From positions 62,001 through 126,000 of the forward strand of contig CAIMKZ010000048.1 of assembly GCA_903842065.1 (NCBI GenBank): 64,000 nt of DNA. Reading direction: 5' to 3'. Each line of letters begins with the position of its first letter. Position 1 is the first letter of the stretch. A model generated the notes under the pieces. The model saw nothing but the letters and a program-made list of their open reading frames with translations. It had not been told where the DNA came from and made no database searches. The position numbers and the translations under genes are program-made. The stretch is from an uncultured Acidobacteriaceae bacterium (GTDB taxonomy: Bacteria; Acidobacteriota; Terriglobia; Terriglobales; Acidobacteriaceae). Shown piece by piece: positions 46,501-53,720 of this stretch.

Positions 46501-46870
46501 TACTGTCACATTTGTCGTGCAGACCTTCACCTCGGGCGCTGCTCAGTTGAACACGCTGCCGACGCCGATGTGGCCTCGCGCAGCGGGTGGAGCGGCTCTT
46601 GCGGGGTTGTTCTTCTTCCTGCTGCCCTTCGGCCGCAGGGCAAGAACCATGCTGCGCCTGAGCGCGCGCCGCACCCTGGTGCTGGGGTTGATGCTTGTGG
46701 GACTTGCGGGAGTGGGAATTGGCTGCACCAGCACGACGCCGCTCACCGCGAACTCCACGGGAGCAACGCCGCTTGGTGTCGCAACTCTCAAGGTGATCGC
46801 GCAGGCCAACGTGGATGCGACCACGGTAAGCCAGAGCGCTTACTTCACGGTCAACGTCGTTACGAAGTAG
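40550..46870 (+). CDS. Giant S53-protease-like protein with Ig-like repeats
   Basis: ATG 40550 chosen (TGAGGA upstream, then a signal peptide LRRIAMLLLASLAPAMAQAQ). 2106 residues. A kumamolisin-type activation domain (about 30-190, SPEYHRWLTRQQFAAAY) is followed by a sedolisin-like domain (about 205-605; IVAASGDSGPSAC is conserved). The catalytic Glu-x3-Asp position reads LATLA, and the GTS motif before VFAGIAAL reads GSG, so the enzyme looks inactive. Thirteen bacterial Ig-like repeats follow, each ending in YSGD.NY or a variant. Near the end is a hydrophobic segment and a second one (about 2005-2055). A secreted or surface adhesin-like role is inferred. Confidence 0.85.
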   Translation: MKNIPSLRRIAMLLLASLAPAMAQAQFSANLSSRLAGDWRTSAPIRIGSAAPLSLLGSDQGPAAGSQSLGRMLLLLQASPVQQAALDERLAAVTNPASPEYHRWLTRQQFAAAYSNSAADVAAVAVWLESQGFVVAPTPAGRGWIEFSGTVSQVEQAFGASVHTIAAAGAAPRPVLMGEISIPAALRPVIAGLVSLDGVLSTAALTTPESLSAAAASQPFTPAQLSKQLNLQPLAAAGISGAGQSIAIASRSNLNAADISAFSAAYGLQAPSLEVIPDGDDPGLAADRPLATLAASWAGAAAPGAKIVLVPTATTPATDGLDLSLAAIVDGKLATTVAVAYSACEAGMSAAHQAFYSAVYRQAAAEGISIVAASGDSGPSACARPAPGPVTTGFGVNALASTPWNTVAGVASSDAGAPAAYRAWSQHSASDAAYAGGGGLSTLYSQPNWQPAPQNVADAVRGTTTRMMPDVSLPTAFDATSPGLVFCLSASAEQTSGCNFMRSGGSGVAASVFAGIAALRAQNFGAQGNLAPTLYQLGGSGIFHDVQLGSAELICTPGSDGCGSDGQIGFAASAGYDLATGLGVPDAAALVLAQPMVGSTPASISNLITAGQTINPSGSVVLSASVGGSGGLAPTGTITFYDASTSSNIITIALTPGGGATSSASQTVTGALAQGSHSIVAQYSGDTTYATGNSTAVIVIATPSNTTTTVTPASNTPTAGSSLIVSAVVSSAAAGTGALAPSGTVTFSVDGVNQGSSHLVAGLASGAQTNSSTSYTLTVPYGTGAHNIVGVYSGDINYNNSTSTAAAINVTAGTPAVTLTPSSSSPSTGSSLTLSASIAPPGGGSGATAPTGTVTFTLSGVSYGTVAVVPGSGSSTASVTFNAPAIGTYSAVATYSGDVNYTSAASSAVTINVGKTATALVVTPATTTPTAGSSLLVTASLTPAAATSNTPSGTVTFTLDGVTVGTASLVGGNTATTHISVPLTGSHILAASYGGDGNFSSSTANSVTITVAKTTTISTATPSTLTPALGSTLTVDSTITPASYVATNPTGTMTYTLDGSMLPVQVVVPGTPSIATISFNVSSAGTHAIAASYSGDTYYGASASSTATITVAKPTTTLTISPATTTPSDASLLGVTATVTAAGGGSVSMSGVVTLTYDGATIGTANISGVSPSANVVSFVVPTAGTHALAAVYSGDLNYANSTATPVTLNVSKSTPAVAVVPASSTPAAGSSLQLTAQITPGAVGATPPTGTAAFFIDGNSVGTGSVIASSPSTATLSIPAPSVGIHLVTVTYGGDPNYNSASSTAVSINVVKATTTVAVTPASPTPAPNTSMQVTATISATTSGSTVPTGTVSFTMDGTSVGSATVSGGTTAIITVSVPATGIHSLQANYSGDANFNGSTSAIATYTVAKTASTTVVIPATTSPALGATLQVTANVSAATGGSTQPTGSITFTVDGVSAAVQPLIAGVPSTATVTLPAMTPGAHAIAAAYSGDTYYSASTATAVTVTVPKAGTNMSVTPATTTPPGGSTLAVSASIVPATLVSSLPSGTVSFTIDGTAAATSAVVSGNPALATANINQITPGTHLLAATYSGDTYYAAATAQAVTLTVARSPSTTSITPASTTPSGGASLAVTVDVTSISPSTALPSGTVTVAMDGVAQATGTLLAGSPSTVLVTIPMVSAGTHLLTATYTGDTYYTGSNSTTVAVIASKGVTTTGVTATPSTLTAGTTETLSATIAPANLITGVTYTLTGTVSFYDGTKLLGVASVVKNTATLSGLAMAINVNHNITAVYGGDANWNGSTSVILALAAATAPDFITLTANYSVAPPGAAVILTAKVTPATSSPTISTAYPSGTVAFYTGTTLVGTATLVAQKDSLDYSSVASLSVTNLPGGVNTLSSIYQGDLNYTVATSNQLTITVQNFAIGASATNPSANISIVRGSSGAISFDITGYGGYNKQIQVVCQVPTQDNMTCTPSPQLVTAPDTVTFVVQTFTSGAAQLNTLPTPMWPRAAGGAALAGLFFFLLPFGRRARTMLRLSARRTLVLGLMLVGLAGVGIGCTSTTPLTANSTGATPLGVATLKVIAQANVDATTVSQSAYFTVNVVTK
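42340..46310 (+). repeat. Thirteen tandem Ig-like (Big_3_5-type) domain repeats
   Basis: About 100-codon units, each with a TTP...AGS or similar start, PTGTVTFT.DG strand and a closing Y(S/G)GD..Y motif: thirteen closings are visible, from AQYSGDTTY to SIYQGDLNY. At DNA level the units share stretches such as TATAGCGGCGACACGTACTA. They form a long stalk in the secreted protein. Confidence 0.9.
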
Positions 46871-46891
46871 AGAAATTAGGAGTTTGCAACA

Positions 46892-46931
46892 GAAACGCGC
46901 TAAGAGCTGGAACCGGCTCTTAGCGCGTTTC
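46892..46931. terminator. Bidirectional hairpin overlapping the rmuC stop codon
   Basis: GAAACGCGCTAAGAGC pairs perfectly over 16 bp with GCTCTTAGCGCGTTTC; 8-nt loop; followed by GCTTTCTTC on the plus strand. It ends the giant gene and contains the last codons of rmuC. Confidence 0.8.
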
Positions 46932-48317
46932 GCTTTCTTCGGCCTCGGCGGCTATCGCCAGCGTCTGCTCGCTGGCGTCGGCCATCTCGAGCAGCTTCCC
47001 GGGCAGCGCCTTGCTGGTCTTTACGCCCAGCTCGCGGAGCATCTCCACCTGACGCACCAGATTGCCGCGGCCCTCGCTCAGCTTCTTCATCGCCTGCACG
47101 TAGCTCAGGTCGGCGGCGCGCAGGTTCTTTCCTACGGATTCCAGATCGGCGACAAAGTTCACGAACTTGTCGTAGAGCTCTGAGCCGCGATCCATCACTT
47201 CCTTCACGTTACGGGCCTGCGACTCCTGCTGCCAGAGCACGTTCACGATGCGAATGATGTAGAGCAGAGTGGTCGGCCCGACCAGCAGAATCCCGCGCTC
47301 GTAGGCGTCGGACCAGAGCGCCGCGTCGTTTTGCAGGGCGAGTAGAAATGCCGGTTCGATGGGCACAAACAGCACAACGAAATCCGGCGACTCCACCCCC
47401 GGGAGCTTGTCGTAGCCGGCCTTGCTCAGATTCGTAACATGGCCGCGCACGCTGGCCAGATGCTGCTTGAGCGTGGCAGCGCGGGCGTCGTCCGTGGTAG
47501 CGCCAACGTAATCGGTATAGGCGGTGAGAGATACCTTGGAGTCGATTACGAGGCTGCGTCCGCCGGGCAGAGAGACGATTACGTCGGTCCGGGCTGTCCG
47601 CGTCCGTTCGCCGTCCTCGATGCCGGTGAAACTCTGCTGGAAGGTGTACTGCTCGCCCTCGCGCAGGCCGGACTTCTCCAGCAGGTCGCGCAGGATGAAC
47701 TCGCCCCAGTCGCCCTGGGTCTTGGAGGAGCCCTTCAGCGCCAGTGTCAGGTTCTCGGCCTTCTCGCTCATCTGCCGGCTCTGCTCGGCCAGCGCGCCGA
47801 TGAGCGTTTCGAGCTTTGTAACGCCCGTCTTGGAATCTCCCTGCGCCTGCTCTACTTTCTCGCGGAACTCTTTGATCTGCGTCTTGAGCGGATCGAGCAG
47901 CGTACCTAGTTCTTTTTTGCTGCCTTCGGCGAACATCTGCGAGTTCTTGGCCAGAATCTCCGCGCCGACGGACTGGAACTGAACTGCCAGCGTCTTCTTA
48001 GCCTCGTCGAGCAGCGTCAGCTTTTCCTGGTCGGCTCGCAGGGCGGCTTCGAGTTCTCCAATGCGAGCAGCGGACTTTCGCTCGGCCTCGATCCGGCCCT
48101 GCATCTCGGCGCGAAGGCTCTCCACGTCTGCGGTCATCCGCGAGATGGCCGAGGACCGCTCGGCGGCCAGCGCTTCGTATCCGGCTCGCGCCCCCGACTC
48201 CTGCCGCAACCGTTCGATCTCGGCTCTAGCTGCGCCCAACTCCCGGCCGCGCATCCAAAAGCCCACAACCGCACCAAGCACCAGCCCCAGAACAGCGCCA
48301 ATCACAGTCTCCAGCAT
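46920..48317 (-). CDS. rmuC: DNA recombination protein RmuC
   Basis: Start at 48317 (AGAGGA upstream) gives 465 residues; the longer ORF only adds intergenic translation. An N-terminal membrane helix (ETVIGAVLGLVLGAVVGFWMRG) is followed by a long coiled coil (about 25-200), then the RmuC core: LKGSSKTQGDWGEFILRDLLEKSGL, RTDVIVSLPGGRSLVIDSKVSLTAY, VVLFVPIEPAFLLAL and ILLVGPTTLLYIIRIV. The conserved Asp-x-Lys (DSK) is the nuclease-like motif of the PD-(D/E)xK fold. RmuC limits inversions at short repeats in E. coli. Faces away from acpP. Confidence 0.93.
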   Translation of the reverse strand: MLETVIGAVLGLVLGAVVGFWMRGRELGAARAEIERLRQESGARAGYEALAAERSSAISRMTADVESLRAEMQGRIEAERKSAARIGELEAALRADQEKLTLLDEAKKTLAVQFQSVGAEILAKNSQMFAEGSKKELGTLLDPLKTQIKEFREKVEQAQGDSKTGVTKLETLIGALAEQSRQMSEKAENLTLALKGSSKTQGDWGEFILRDLLEKSGLREGEQYTFQQSFTGIEDGERTRTARTDVIVSLPGGRSLVIDSKVSLTAYTDYVGATTDDARAATLKQHLASVRGHVTNLSKAGYDKLPGVESPDFVVLFVPIEPAFLLALQNDAALWSDAYERGILLVGPTTLLYIIRIVNVLWQQESQARNVKEVMDRGSELYDKFVNFVADLESVGKNLRAADLSYVQAMKKLSEGRGNLVRQVEMLRELGVKTSKALPGKLLEMADASEQTLAIAAEAEESETR

Positions 48318-48621
48318 CGGAAATCCTCTTCGCCGAATATACGCCTGACAGGTGTGGAATTCTGATGAAAATCGAGGTTTGGAATCTTGCGGCCCACTCC
48401 GGCCACAAATTCCTGTAGCGTCAAGCGTTTCCCGGCATCTGGGAGGCTTTACACACCCCCCCCGGGCCATTAGACTTAAAGTTCGGGACCGCGCGCGATT
48501 TTTTGCTCACGCGCAGGTTGTCCTTGCCCCCCCCGAACCGGTATCGTTAGGTTCGCGGGCAGGATAGGATTTGATCTCCCGAAGAATCGCTGGTTCGCAT
48601 ACCCCAATAGGAGAAGCACGC
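48318..48621. other. Divergent intergenic region rmuC/acpP
   Basis: About 300 nt, with two C8-type runs (48455 and 48527). TTGTCC and TATCGT, 18 nt apart around the second run, are a weak promoter candidate for acpP. No gene seen. Confidence 0.4.
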
Positions 48622-48864
48622 ATGGCCGTTGAAGAAAAGGTGAAACAGATTATCGTCGAGCAGCTTCAGGTGGACGAAGCCGAAGTTACTCCAGGCGCCA
48701 GCTTCCAGGAAGATCTGGGCGCCGATTCGCTCGACGTGGTCGAGCTCGTGATGCAGTTCGAAGAGGCCTTTGACATCGAGATTCCCGACGAAGACGCCGA
48801 GAAGATCAAGACCGTCAAGGACGCCGTCGAATACATTGAGAAGCATGCGAAAGGCGGCAAGTAA
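48622..48864 (+). CDS. acpP: Acyl carrier protein
   Basis: ATG 48622 chosen for the AGGAGA upstream; gives the usual 80 residues, highly acidic. Carries growing acyl chains on a phosphopantetheine attached to Ser in [12 protein letters not shown], the invariant DSL motif. Helices follow the canonical pattern ([19 protein letters not shown]). fabF starts 3 nt after the stop, so both are cotranscribed, the common acpP-fabF pair of fatty acid synthesis. Confidence 0.97.
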   Translation: MAVEEKVKQIIVEQLQVDEAEVTPGASFQEDLGADSLDVVELVMQFEEAFDIEIPDEDAEKIKTVKDAVEYIEKHAKGGK

Positions 48865-48867
48865 GGC

Positions 48868-50139
48868 TTGAGCCACCGAGAATCCAACGGACCGGCGCGC
48901 AGAGTCGTCGTTACTGGCATTGGCCTGATGTGCGGGTTGGGCAACACGGCCCCCGAAGTCTGGGGGCAGTTGCTTGCCGGCACCAGCGGTGTTGCGCCCA
49001 TCACGGGCTTTGACACCACCGGCTTTCCGGTGACCTTCGCAGCAGAGGTCAAGAACTTCGACCCGCTCAAATTCATCGACAAGAAGGAAGCGCGTAAGAT
49101 GGGGCGCTTCATTCACTATGCCTTTGCCGCGGTACACGAGGCCCTTGGCCAGTCTGGCTTCCAGATCAACGAAGCCAACTCCGAGCGCGTCGGTGTGGTG
49201 ATCGGCTCAGGCATCGGCGGATTCGAGGTCATCGAGCGCGAGCATACCGCCCTGTTGAATGGCGGCCCGCGCAAGATGTCGCCCTTCTTTATCCCTGCTG
49301 CCATCATTAACATGGCGGCTGGGAACATCAGCATCTCTTACGGAGCCAAGGGGCCCATCTCGGCCCCCGCCACCGCTTGCGCTACCAGCGCCAACGCCAT
49401 CGGTGACGCTGCCCGCATCATCCTGCACGGTGACGCCGATGTGATGATCGCCGGCGGCAGCGAGGCCGCGGTCACGCCCATGTCGGTAGGTGGATTCGCC
49501 GCTCTGCGCGCGCTGTCTACGCGCAACGACGATCCCACGCGGGCCAGCCGGCCCTTCGACAAGGATCGCGACGGCTTTGTTATCGGCGAGGGCGCGGGCA
49601 TCCTCATCCTTGAGGAGTTGGAGCACGCGAAAGCGCGCGGCGCAAAGATCCTGGCTGAGATCATCGGCTATGGAATGAGCGCAGACGCTTACCACATGAC
49701 CGGCATCGCCCCCGAGGGTCAGGGAGCCCAGCGCGCCATGCGCGCCGCTCTCAAGGACGCGGGTGTGGAACCCGGCCAGGTGGGCCACGTCAACGCGCAC
49801 GCCACATCTACGCCGGCCGGCGACGGCAACGAGTCGCAGGCCATCGAGGCTGTCTTCGGCGAACAGGCCACCAGCGGCAGGCTCAAGATCTCGGGCACCA
49901 AGTCCATGACCGGCCACCTGCTCGGCGGCGCCGGAGGACTCGAGGCAGGCATCACCATTCTGTCGCTCATCAACCAGATGCTGCCCCCCACCATCAACAT
50001 CGACAACGTCGATCCCGAGTGCCGTCTGGACTACGTGGCCAACAAAGCCCAGGCTCACAGCTTCGACTACGCGCTGTCGAACTCCTTTGGCTTCGGCGGC
50101 ATCAACGCCAGCCTTCTCTTCCGTCGCTGGACGGAGTAG
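48868..50139 (+). CDS. fabF: 3-oxoacyl-ACP synthase II
   Basis: 423 residues with a TTG start 3 nt behind acpP (TAAGG spans the stop). Condenses malonyl-ACP with acyl-ACP in chain elongation. The Cys-His-His triad is visible: PATACATSANAIGDA, VNAHATSTPAGDGNE and KSMTGHLLGGAGGLEA. N-terminal RRVVVTGIGLMCGLGN and the C-terminal SFGFGGINASLLF are typical. Length matches E. coli FabF plus a few residues. Ends in an intrinsic terminator. Confidence 0.97.
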   Translation: MSHRESNGPARRVVVTGIGLMCGLGNTAPEVWGQLLAGTSGVAPITGFDTTGFPVTFAAEVKNFDPLKFIDKKEARKMGRFIHYAFAAVHEALGQSGFQINEANSERVGVVIGSGIGGFEVIEREHTALLNGGPRKMSPFFIPAAIINMAAGNISISYGAKGPISAPATACATSANAIGDAARIILHGDADVMIAGGSEAAVTPMSVGGFAALRALSTRNDDPTRASRPFDKDRDGFVIGEGAGILILEELEHAKARGAKILAEIIGYGMSADAYHMTGIAPEGQGAQRAMRAALKDAGVEPGQVGHVNAHATSTPAGDGNESQAIEAVFGEQATSGRLKISGTKSMTGHLLGGAGGLEAGITILSLINQMLPPTINIDNVDPECRLDYVANKAQAHSFDYALSNSFGFGGINASLLFRRWTE

Positions 50140-50162
50140 GGCAGGGACCAGGGACTAGAGAA

Positions 50163-50196
50163 ACCGCTCGCAGCTAGACGCTGCGGGCGGTTTTTT
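50163..50196 (+). terminator. Intrinsic terminator after fabF
   Basis: ACCGCTCGCAG pairs with CTGCGGGCGGT (one wobble), followed by TTTTT. A short GGGACC/GGGACTAG repeat (50143-50160) precedes it. Confidence 0.92.
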
Positions 50197-50250
50197 GCCA
50201 CATTGCCCTTTTCACCAGTTTGCTCCCGGCGTTACACTCAAGCACCAGTT

Positions 50251-51486
50251 ATGACCAAAGGAAAACGCATCTTCTGGGGAGTCGCGGTTGTTCTGGGCGT
50301 CGTGTGGGTCTACCACCATTACCACCGCACTCCAGACGCGGCTGAGACATATACCAATCTGTCAAACCTCACGCCTGAACTGCTTGTAACCAACTGCGGC
50401 CCTGCCGATCAGGAGACCGCCGGTTTTGTTGTCGAAGAAGACGGCATCCGCGATCTGCGCTACAAAGACAAGTCGGGAAACCAGCTCTACTTCCGCTTCA
50501 TCTCCGACGACGACGATACCTGGCACGGTCTGGGCGCATGGGAAAACGTCAATGCGCCTGACGATCTTGGCGCGCCCATCGATGCCGTGGAAGCCGCACG
50601 CCGGTTGCCTTGCTCTATCAAAGGGGGCGCGTCGTCCTCTGCGGTTACATCGCCTTCATCGGCTTCGGCTTTGGCGGCTATCCTCCTCGGCCAGGAGTTC
50701 GGCGTCCCAGTCAGGCCGAATCCTCAGCCAATCCCGACGCCGATGCCCAGGCCAACCCCTCTTCCCACCCCCACCCCACTTCCGATGCCAACTCCGCTTC
50801 CAACCCCCATGCCGTTGCCGCGTCCCAGCCCACTGCCTATGCCAAATCCATTCCCCGGCGGCGGCGGCGCGCCCACGCCCCACACCGACGATGAGCCCAA
50901 GCCCGGCGGCGGAGGAGAAGGCGGCAGCGACGACTCGAACATGGGCGGCATGCCGGCCATCGTGCCCTGCCCGCCCGACGCCGATCCCTGCAAAGTGCTC
51001 GAATTTGCGGAGTTCGCCTTCGAGATGAACCAGGCAATTCAGGCCGAGCGGGAGAACAACTTCGAGAAGGCCATGGACATTGTGAAGCGCCAGGGCGTGC
51101 TGGTGGTCCATCTCCCCGAACTCACAGTGAATCGAGTGCAGGTGGTCAAGGCCATCTTCCAGCTTGAGGTCAAAGTCATCAACGCGGTCACGGCTCAACT
51201 GCACGCCGACGTGGTGAAACTTCAGCCCTTCCCGCAGGAGACTGCCGAGCAGAAGGCGCAGAAGATGGCGGTGGTCCAGCAGGACGATCTTGCCATGCGC
51301 CAGACGTGGCGTCAGGCGGTTGAGGAGAGCCGTCCGACCCGCCAGCAACTGGCCGAACAGCGCGCCGAGGAACGGGCCGAAGCCCACGCTGCCGCCCGCG
51401 AAGAACGCGAGTCCCGCACCATGAGCTTCCACAGCGACGCCTACAACCAGTTGGTCAACATTCACATCTCGGGCAACTGGCCGTAG
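50251..51486 (+). CDS. Single-pass protein with Pro-X repeat region
   Basis: ATG 50251 preferred; it opens directly into a membrane helix (RIFWGVAVVLGVVWVYHHYH). 411 residues. A small folded part (about 30-125: TPELLVTNCGPADQE, IRDLRYKDKSGNQLYFRFISDDDD) precedes a region of alternating proline (PIPTPMPRPTPLPTPTPLPM and onward, about 50 residues), a Gly/Ser/Asp stretch, and a C-terminal coiled coil with Arg/Glu-rich ends. The Pro-X rod could span the periplasm, as in TonB, but no TonB C-terminal domain is seen. Function unknown. Confidence 0.65.
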   Translation: MTKGKRIFWGVAVVLGVVWVYHHYHRTPDAAETYTNLSNLTPELLVTNCGPADQETAGFVVEEDGIRDLRYKDKSGNQLYFRFISDDDDTWHGLGAWENVNAPDDLGAPIDAVEAARRLPCSIKGGASSSAVTSPSSASALAAILLGQEFGVPVRPNPQPIPTPMPRPTPLPTPTPLPMPTPLPTPMPLPRPSPLPMPNPFPGGGGAPTPHTDDEPKPGGGGEGGSDDSNMGGMPAIVPCPPDADPCKVLEFAEFAFEMNQAIQAERENNFEKAMDIVKRQGVLVVHLPELTVNRVQVVKAIFQLEVKVINAVTAQLHADVVKLQPFPQETAEQKAQKMAVVQQDDLAMRQTWRQAVEESRPTRQQLAEQRAEERAEAHAAAREERESRTMSFHSDAYNQLVNIHISGNWP

Positions 51487-51514
51487 GCGTAAGAGAGTTG
51501 AGCGCAGGTTGTTT

Positions 51515-51541
51515 CCCGGTCCCCAAATGCTAGGGACCGGG
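51515..51541. terminator. Bidirectional hairpin between convergent genes
   Basis: CCCGGTCCC-caaatgcta-GGGACCGGG, a perfect 9-bp stem, between the Pro-rich protein gene and the esterase-like gene. No T-run. Confidence 0.6.
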
Positions 51542-51573
51542 GGCACCGGCAGTTACGGCGGGTGTTTTTCAAC

Positions 51574-52728
51574 CTACTTGAATGCGGTTTGCACCCACTG
51601 GACAAAGCAGCGGCGGAACGAGGGCCAGCCGTGCACGCCGTCGGTGGCGTACGTCGCTACTTTATAGCCGCGCTTTGTCGCTTCCTCGCCCAACTTCTTT
51701 GAGGCCGACATCGAAGCGTCGTTCCGCCCGTCGCCGAGGAAGAAGCGTATGTTTTTGATGTTGGCCGGATCGTCGAAGCGGCCCGGATACTGCTTCATCA
51801 AGGCATCGAAGTTGTCCGGGTCAGTACCGCCGCTGACGAAGAAGATGGTTCCGAACTTGCCCAGCGTGGGCCACACCACATCGGGCAGCATGGCGCGCCC
51901 GGCTCCGAGTCCGCCGATGGCGCGGTTCGACGCCCCGGGGAGAGCGCGTAAGTGGCTTTCGACCCAGGGGACCACGTCGCCCACTATGTCCTGCCAGAAG
52001 AGCTTTTCGTTCTCAGCGGCTTTACCGGCCGGGATCGGCGGGCCGAGGACATACAGGCTGGGCATCACGACGATCATCGGTTTGGCCTTGCCTTGGGCGA
52101 TGAGGTTGTCGAGCGCGAAGTTCGCCCGGCCGATATCGGTCCAGCCAAAGTCCTGCTCACCGCCGCCGTGGAAGAGATAGGTCACCGGATAGCGGAGCTT
52201 GCTCTGGTCGTAGTTGGGTGGCAGGTAAACATACATCCTGCGCGTCGTACCAGCCGTCTTCGACGCGTAGTAGACTACGCGCACTTCTCCATGCGGCACG
52301 GGCTTGCGCTCGTAGACATCCTCCTCCGGTCCGGGAACCGCAAACATGCTTTGTACCGGTGCATTCCCAGGCTTGATCCAACTGTTCACCGGGTCGGGGA
52401 AGCGTACCCCATCCACCGCGAACACGTAGCTATAGACATCGGGCGGCAGAGGGGCGGAGGTAAACGACCACACTCCGTCCTCGCTCTTCGTCATCTTGAT
52501 GCTCCGGCTCGCTTCTTCTGAAAAGTCTCCTGTAACCGTCACTTCGCCAGCCTTAGGCGCGCGCAGGCGGAAGACGACGCTGCGATCGGAGAGAACCTCC
52601 GGCGACACAACCGCGGGCAGCACGGCCGGCCGGGGATTCTGCGCAGGGGTTTGGGCAGGGGACTGGGCAGGGGGCTGAGCCACCGCCGCTACAGCAGACA
52701 GCAATGCAAAAACCATGAATAAACGCAT
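51574..52728 (-). CDS. Secreted CE1-like esterase family protein, nucleophile Ser replaced
   Basis: Start at 52728 opens into a signal peptide (RLFMVFALLSAVAAVAQ). 384 residues. A Pro/Gln-rich linker and an N-terminal Ig/E-set domain (about 40-130, VVFRLRAPKAGEVTVTGDF, YSYVFAVDGVRFPDPVN) precede an alpha/beta-hydrolase domain of the feruloyl/acetyl xylan esterase group (RRMYVYLPPNYDQS, YPVTYLFHGGGEQDFGW). The usual G-x-S-x-G elbow reads GGLGAGRAM, so Gly replaces Ser. The Asp (FLGDGRND) and His (GVHGWPSFRR) parts remain. It may be a non-catalytic binding protein or use another residue. Confidence 0.8.
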   Translation of the reverse strand: MRLFMVFALLSAVAAVAQPPAQSPAQTPAQNPRPAVLPAVVSPEVLSDRSVVFRLRAPKAGEVTVTGDFSEEASRSIKMTKSEDGVWSFTSAPLPPDVYSYVFAVDGVRFPDPVNSWIKPGNAPVQSMFAVPGPEEDVYERKPVPHGEVRVVYYASKTAGTTRRMYVYLPPNYDQSKLRYPVTYLFHGGGEQDFGWTDIGRANFALDNLIAQGKAKPMIVVMPSLYVLGPPIPAGKAAENEKLFWQDIVGDVVPWVESHLRALPGASNRAIGGLGAGRAMLPDVVWPTLGKFGTIFFVSGGTDPDNFDALMKQYPGRFDDPANIKNIRFFLGDGRNDASMSASKKLGEEATKRGYKVATYATDGVHGWPSFRRCFVQWVQTAFK

Positions 52729-52862
52729 GCAGGAATAGTACTCCAATCGGCAACGGTTTCCAGTCAGCGAACGCTGGAAAATCCGCCAGGTTCCGGGCAA
52801 GCCCGATCTAACGCGGCCGATCAAGATAAGTGCGTAAAAAGTTCGTCGAGAACCGGAAATCT

Positions 52863-53720
52863 TTACAGCTCGAGCAGAAACTCACCGAGCAGATTCGCGG
52901 CGACGCGGCGGCGGTACTCCGCCGTCGAGCGAATGTCGTCGATCGGTCGCACCTCATCGATCAGCGTTCGCCGGGCTTCGGCGACGGACTCGTGCGTCAA
53001 GTGTCTGCCCAGCAGCGCGGCTTCGGTCTTCGGCATGCGCGCCGGATACGGCGCAAGACTCGCCGCGGCGATGCGAATCTCAGTTACGACGCGGTCTTGC
53101 AACAGCGCCGTTCCGGCGAGCGCAACCTTTGAGATCGCCATCGCCCGCCGCGCTCCCACTTTCCGCAGATACTGCTGGTGCCCGGCGAAACGCCGCGGCA
53201 GATGCACGGCATATAGCAGCTCATCGGCCGCCATCACGTTCTTCTTGTAGCCGGTGTGGAACTCCGCATAGGGAATCATCCGCCGCCCGCGCACCGAGAC
53301 CAGTTCTATCTGCGCGTCGTAGACCAGCAGCGCCGGAGCCGAGTCCGCCGCCGGCGACCCGTTCGCCAGATTTCCCCCCAGCGTCGCGCGGCCCTGATTC
53401 GCAACCGCTCCAATCCAGCCCGCAGCCTGCGCCACCAGCGGCAGCTCCGCCGACAGAACCTCGTGCCTGCGCAGATCGAGAAACGTCGCCCCCGCTCCGA
53501 TCACAATGCTCTCGGGATTTGCATCGATGAAGCGCAGCTCATCGAGGCCCCACAGGCTAATGAGCTTTTTTGCCGCCAGGTGACCGGCAGAGAAGGCAAC
53601 CATCAGCTCGGTGCCACCCGCAATCGGCGTCCATACGCCCGGTTCGCGCGCCATCAGCTCCAGCACCGCGTCCAGAGTCGCGGGCGCGATCATCTCGTGG
53701 GCCAGGGCGTTACCGCGCAT
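52863..53720 (-). CDS. Molybdenum hydroxylase FAD-binding subunit (CoxM/XdhB type)
   Basis: Start at 53720 (GAGGAG upstream, overlapping the previous gene by 11 nt); 285 residues. FAD site motifs: PIAGGTELMVAFSAG, ATFLDLRRHEVL and QGRATLGGNLANGSPAADSAPALLVYDA. It passes electrons from the Fe-S subunit to the final acceptor via FAD. Third gene of a three-subunit operon. Confidence 0.93.
   Translation of the reverse strand: MRGNALAHEMIAPATLDAVLELMAREPGVWTPIAGGTELMVAFSAGHLAAKKLISLWGLDELRFIDANPESIVIGAGATFLDLRRHEVLSAELPLVAQAAGWIGAVANQGRATLGGNLANGSPAADSAPALLVYDAQIELVSVRGRRMIPYAEFHTGYKKNVMAADELLYAVHLPRRFAGHQQYLRKVGARRAMAISKVALAGTALLQDRVVTEIRIAAASLAPYPARMPKTEAALLGRHLTHESVAEARRTLIDEVRPIDDIRSTAEYRRRVAANLLGEFLLEL

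Noticed and set aside
48455-48537. C8 runs before acpP as a phase-variable promoter
   Set aside because: The promoter hexamers are weak, acpP is essential, and no second sign of slippage control is seen.
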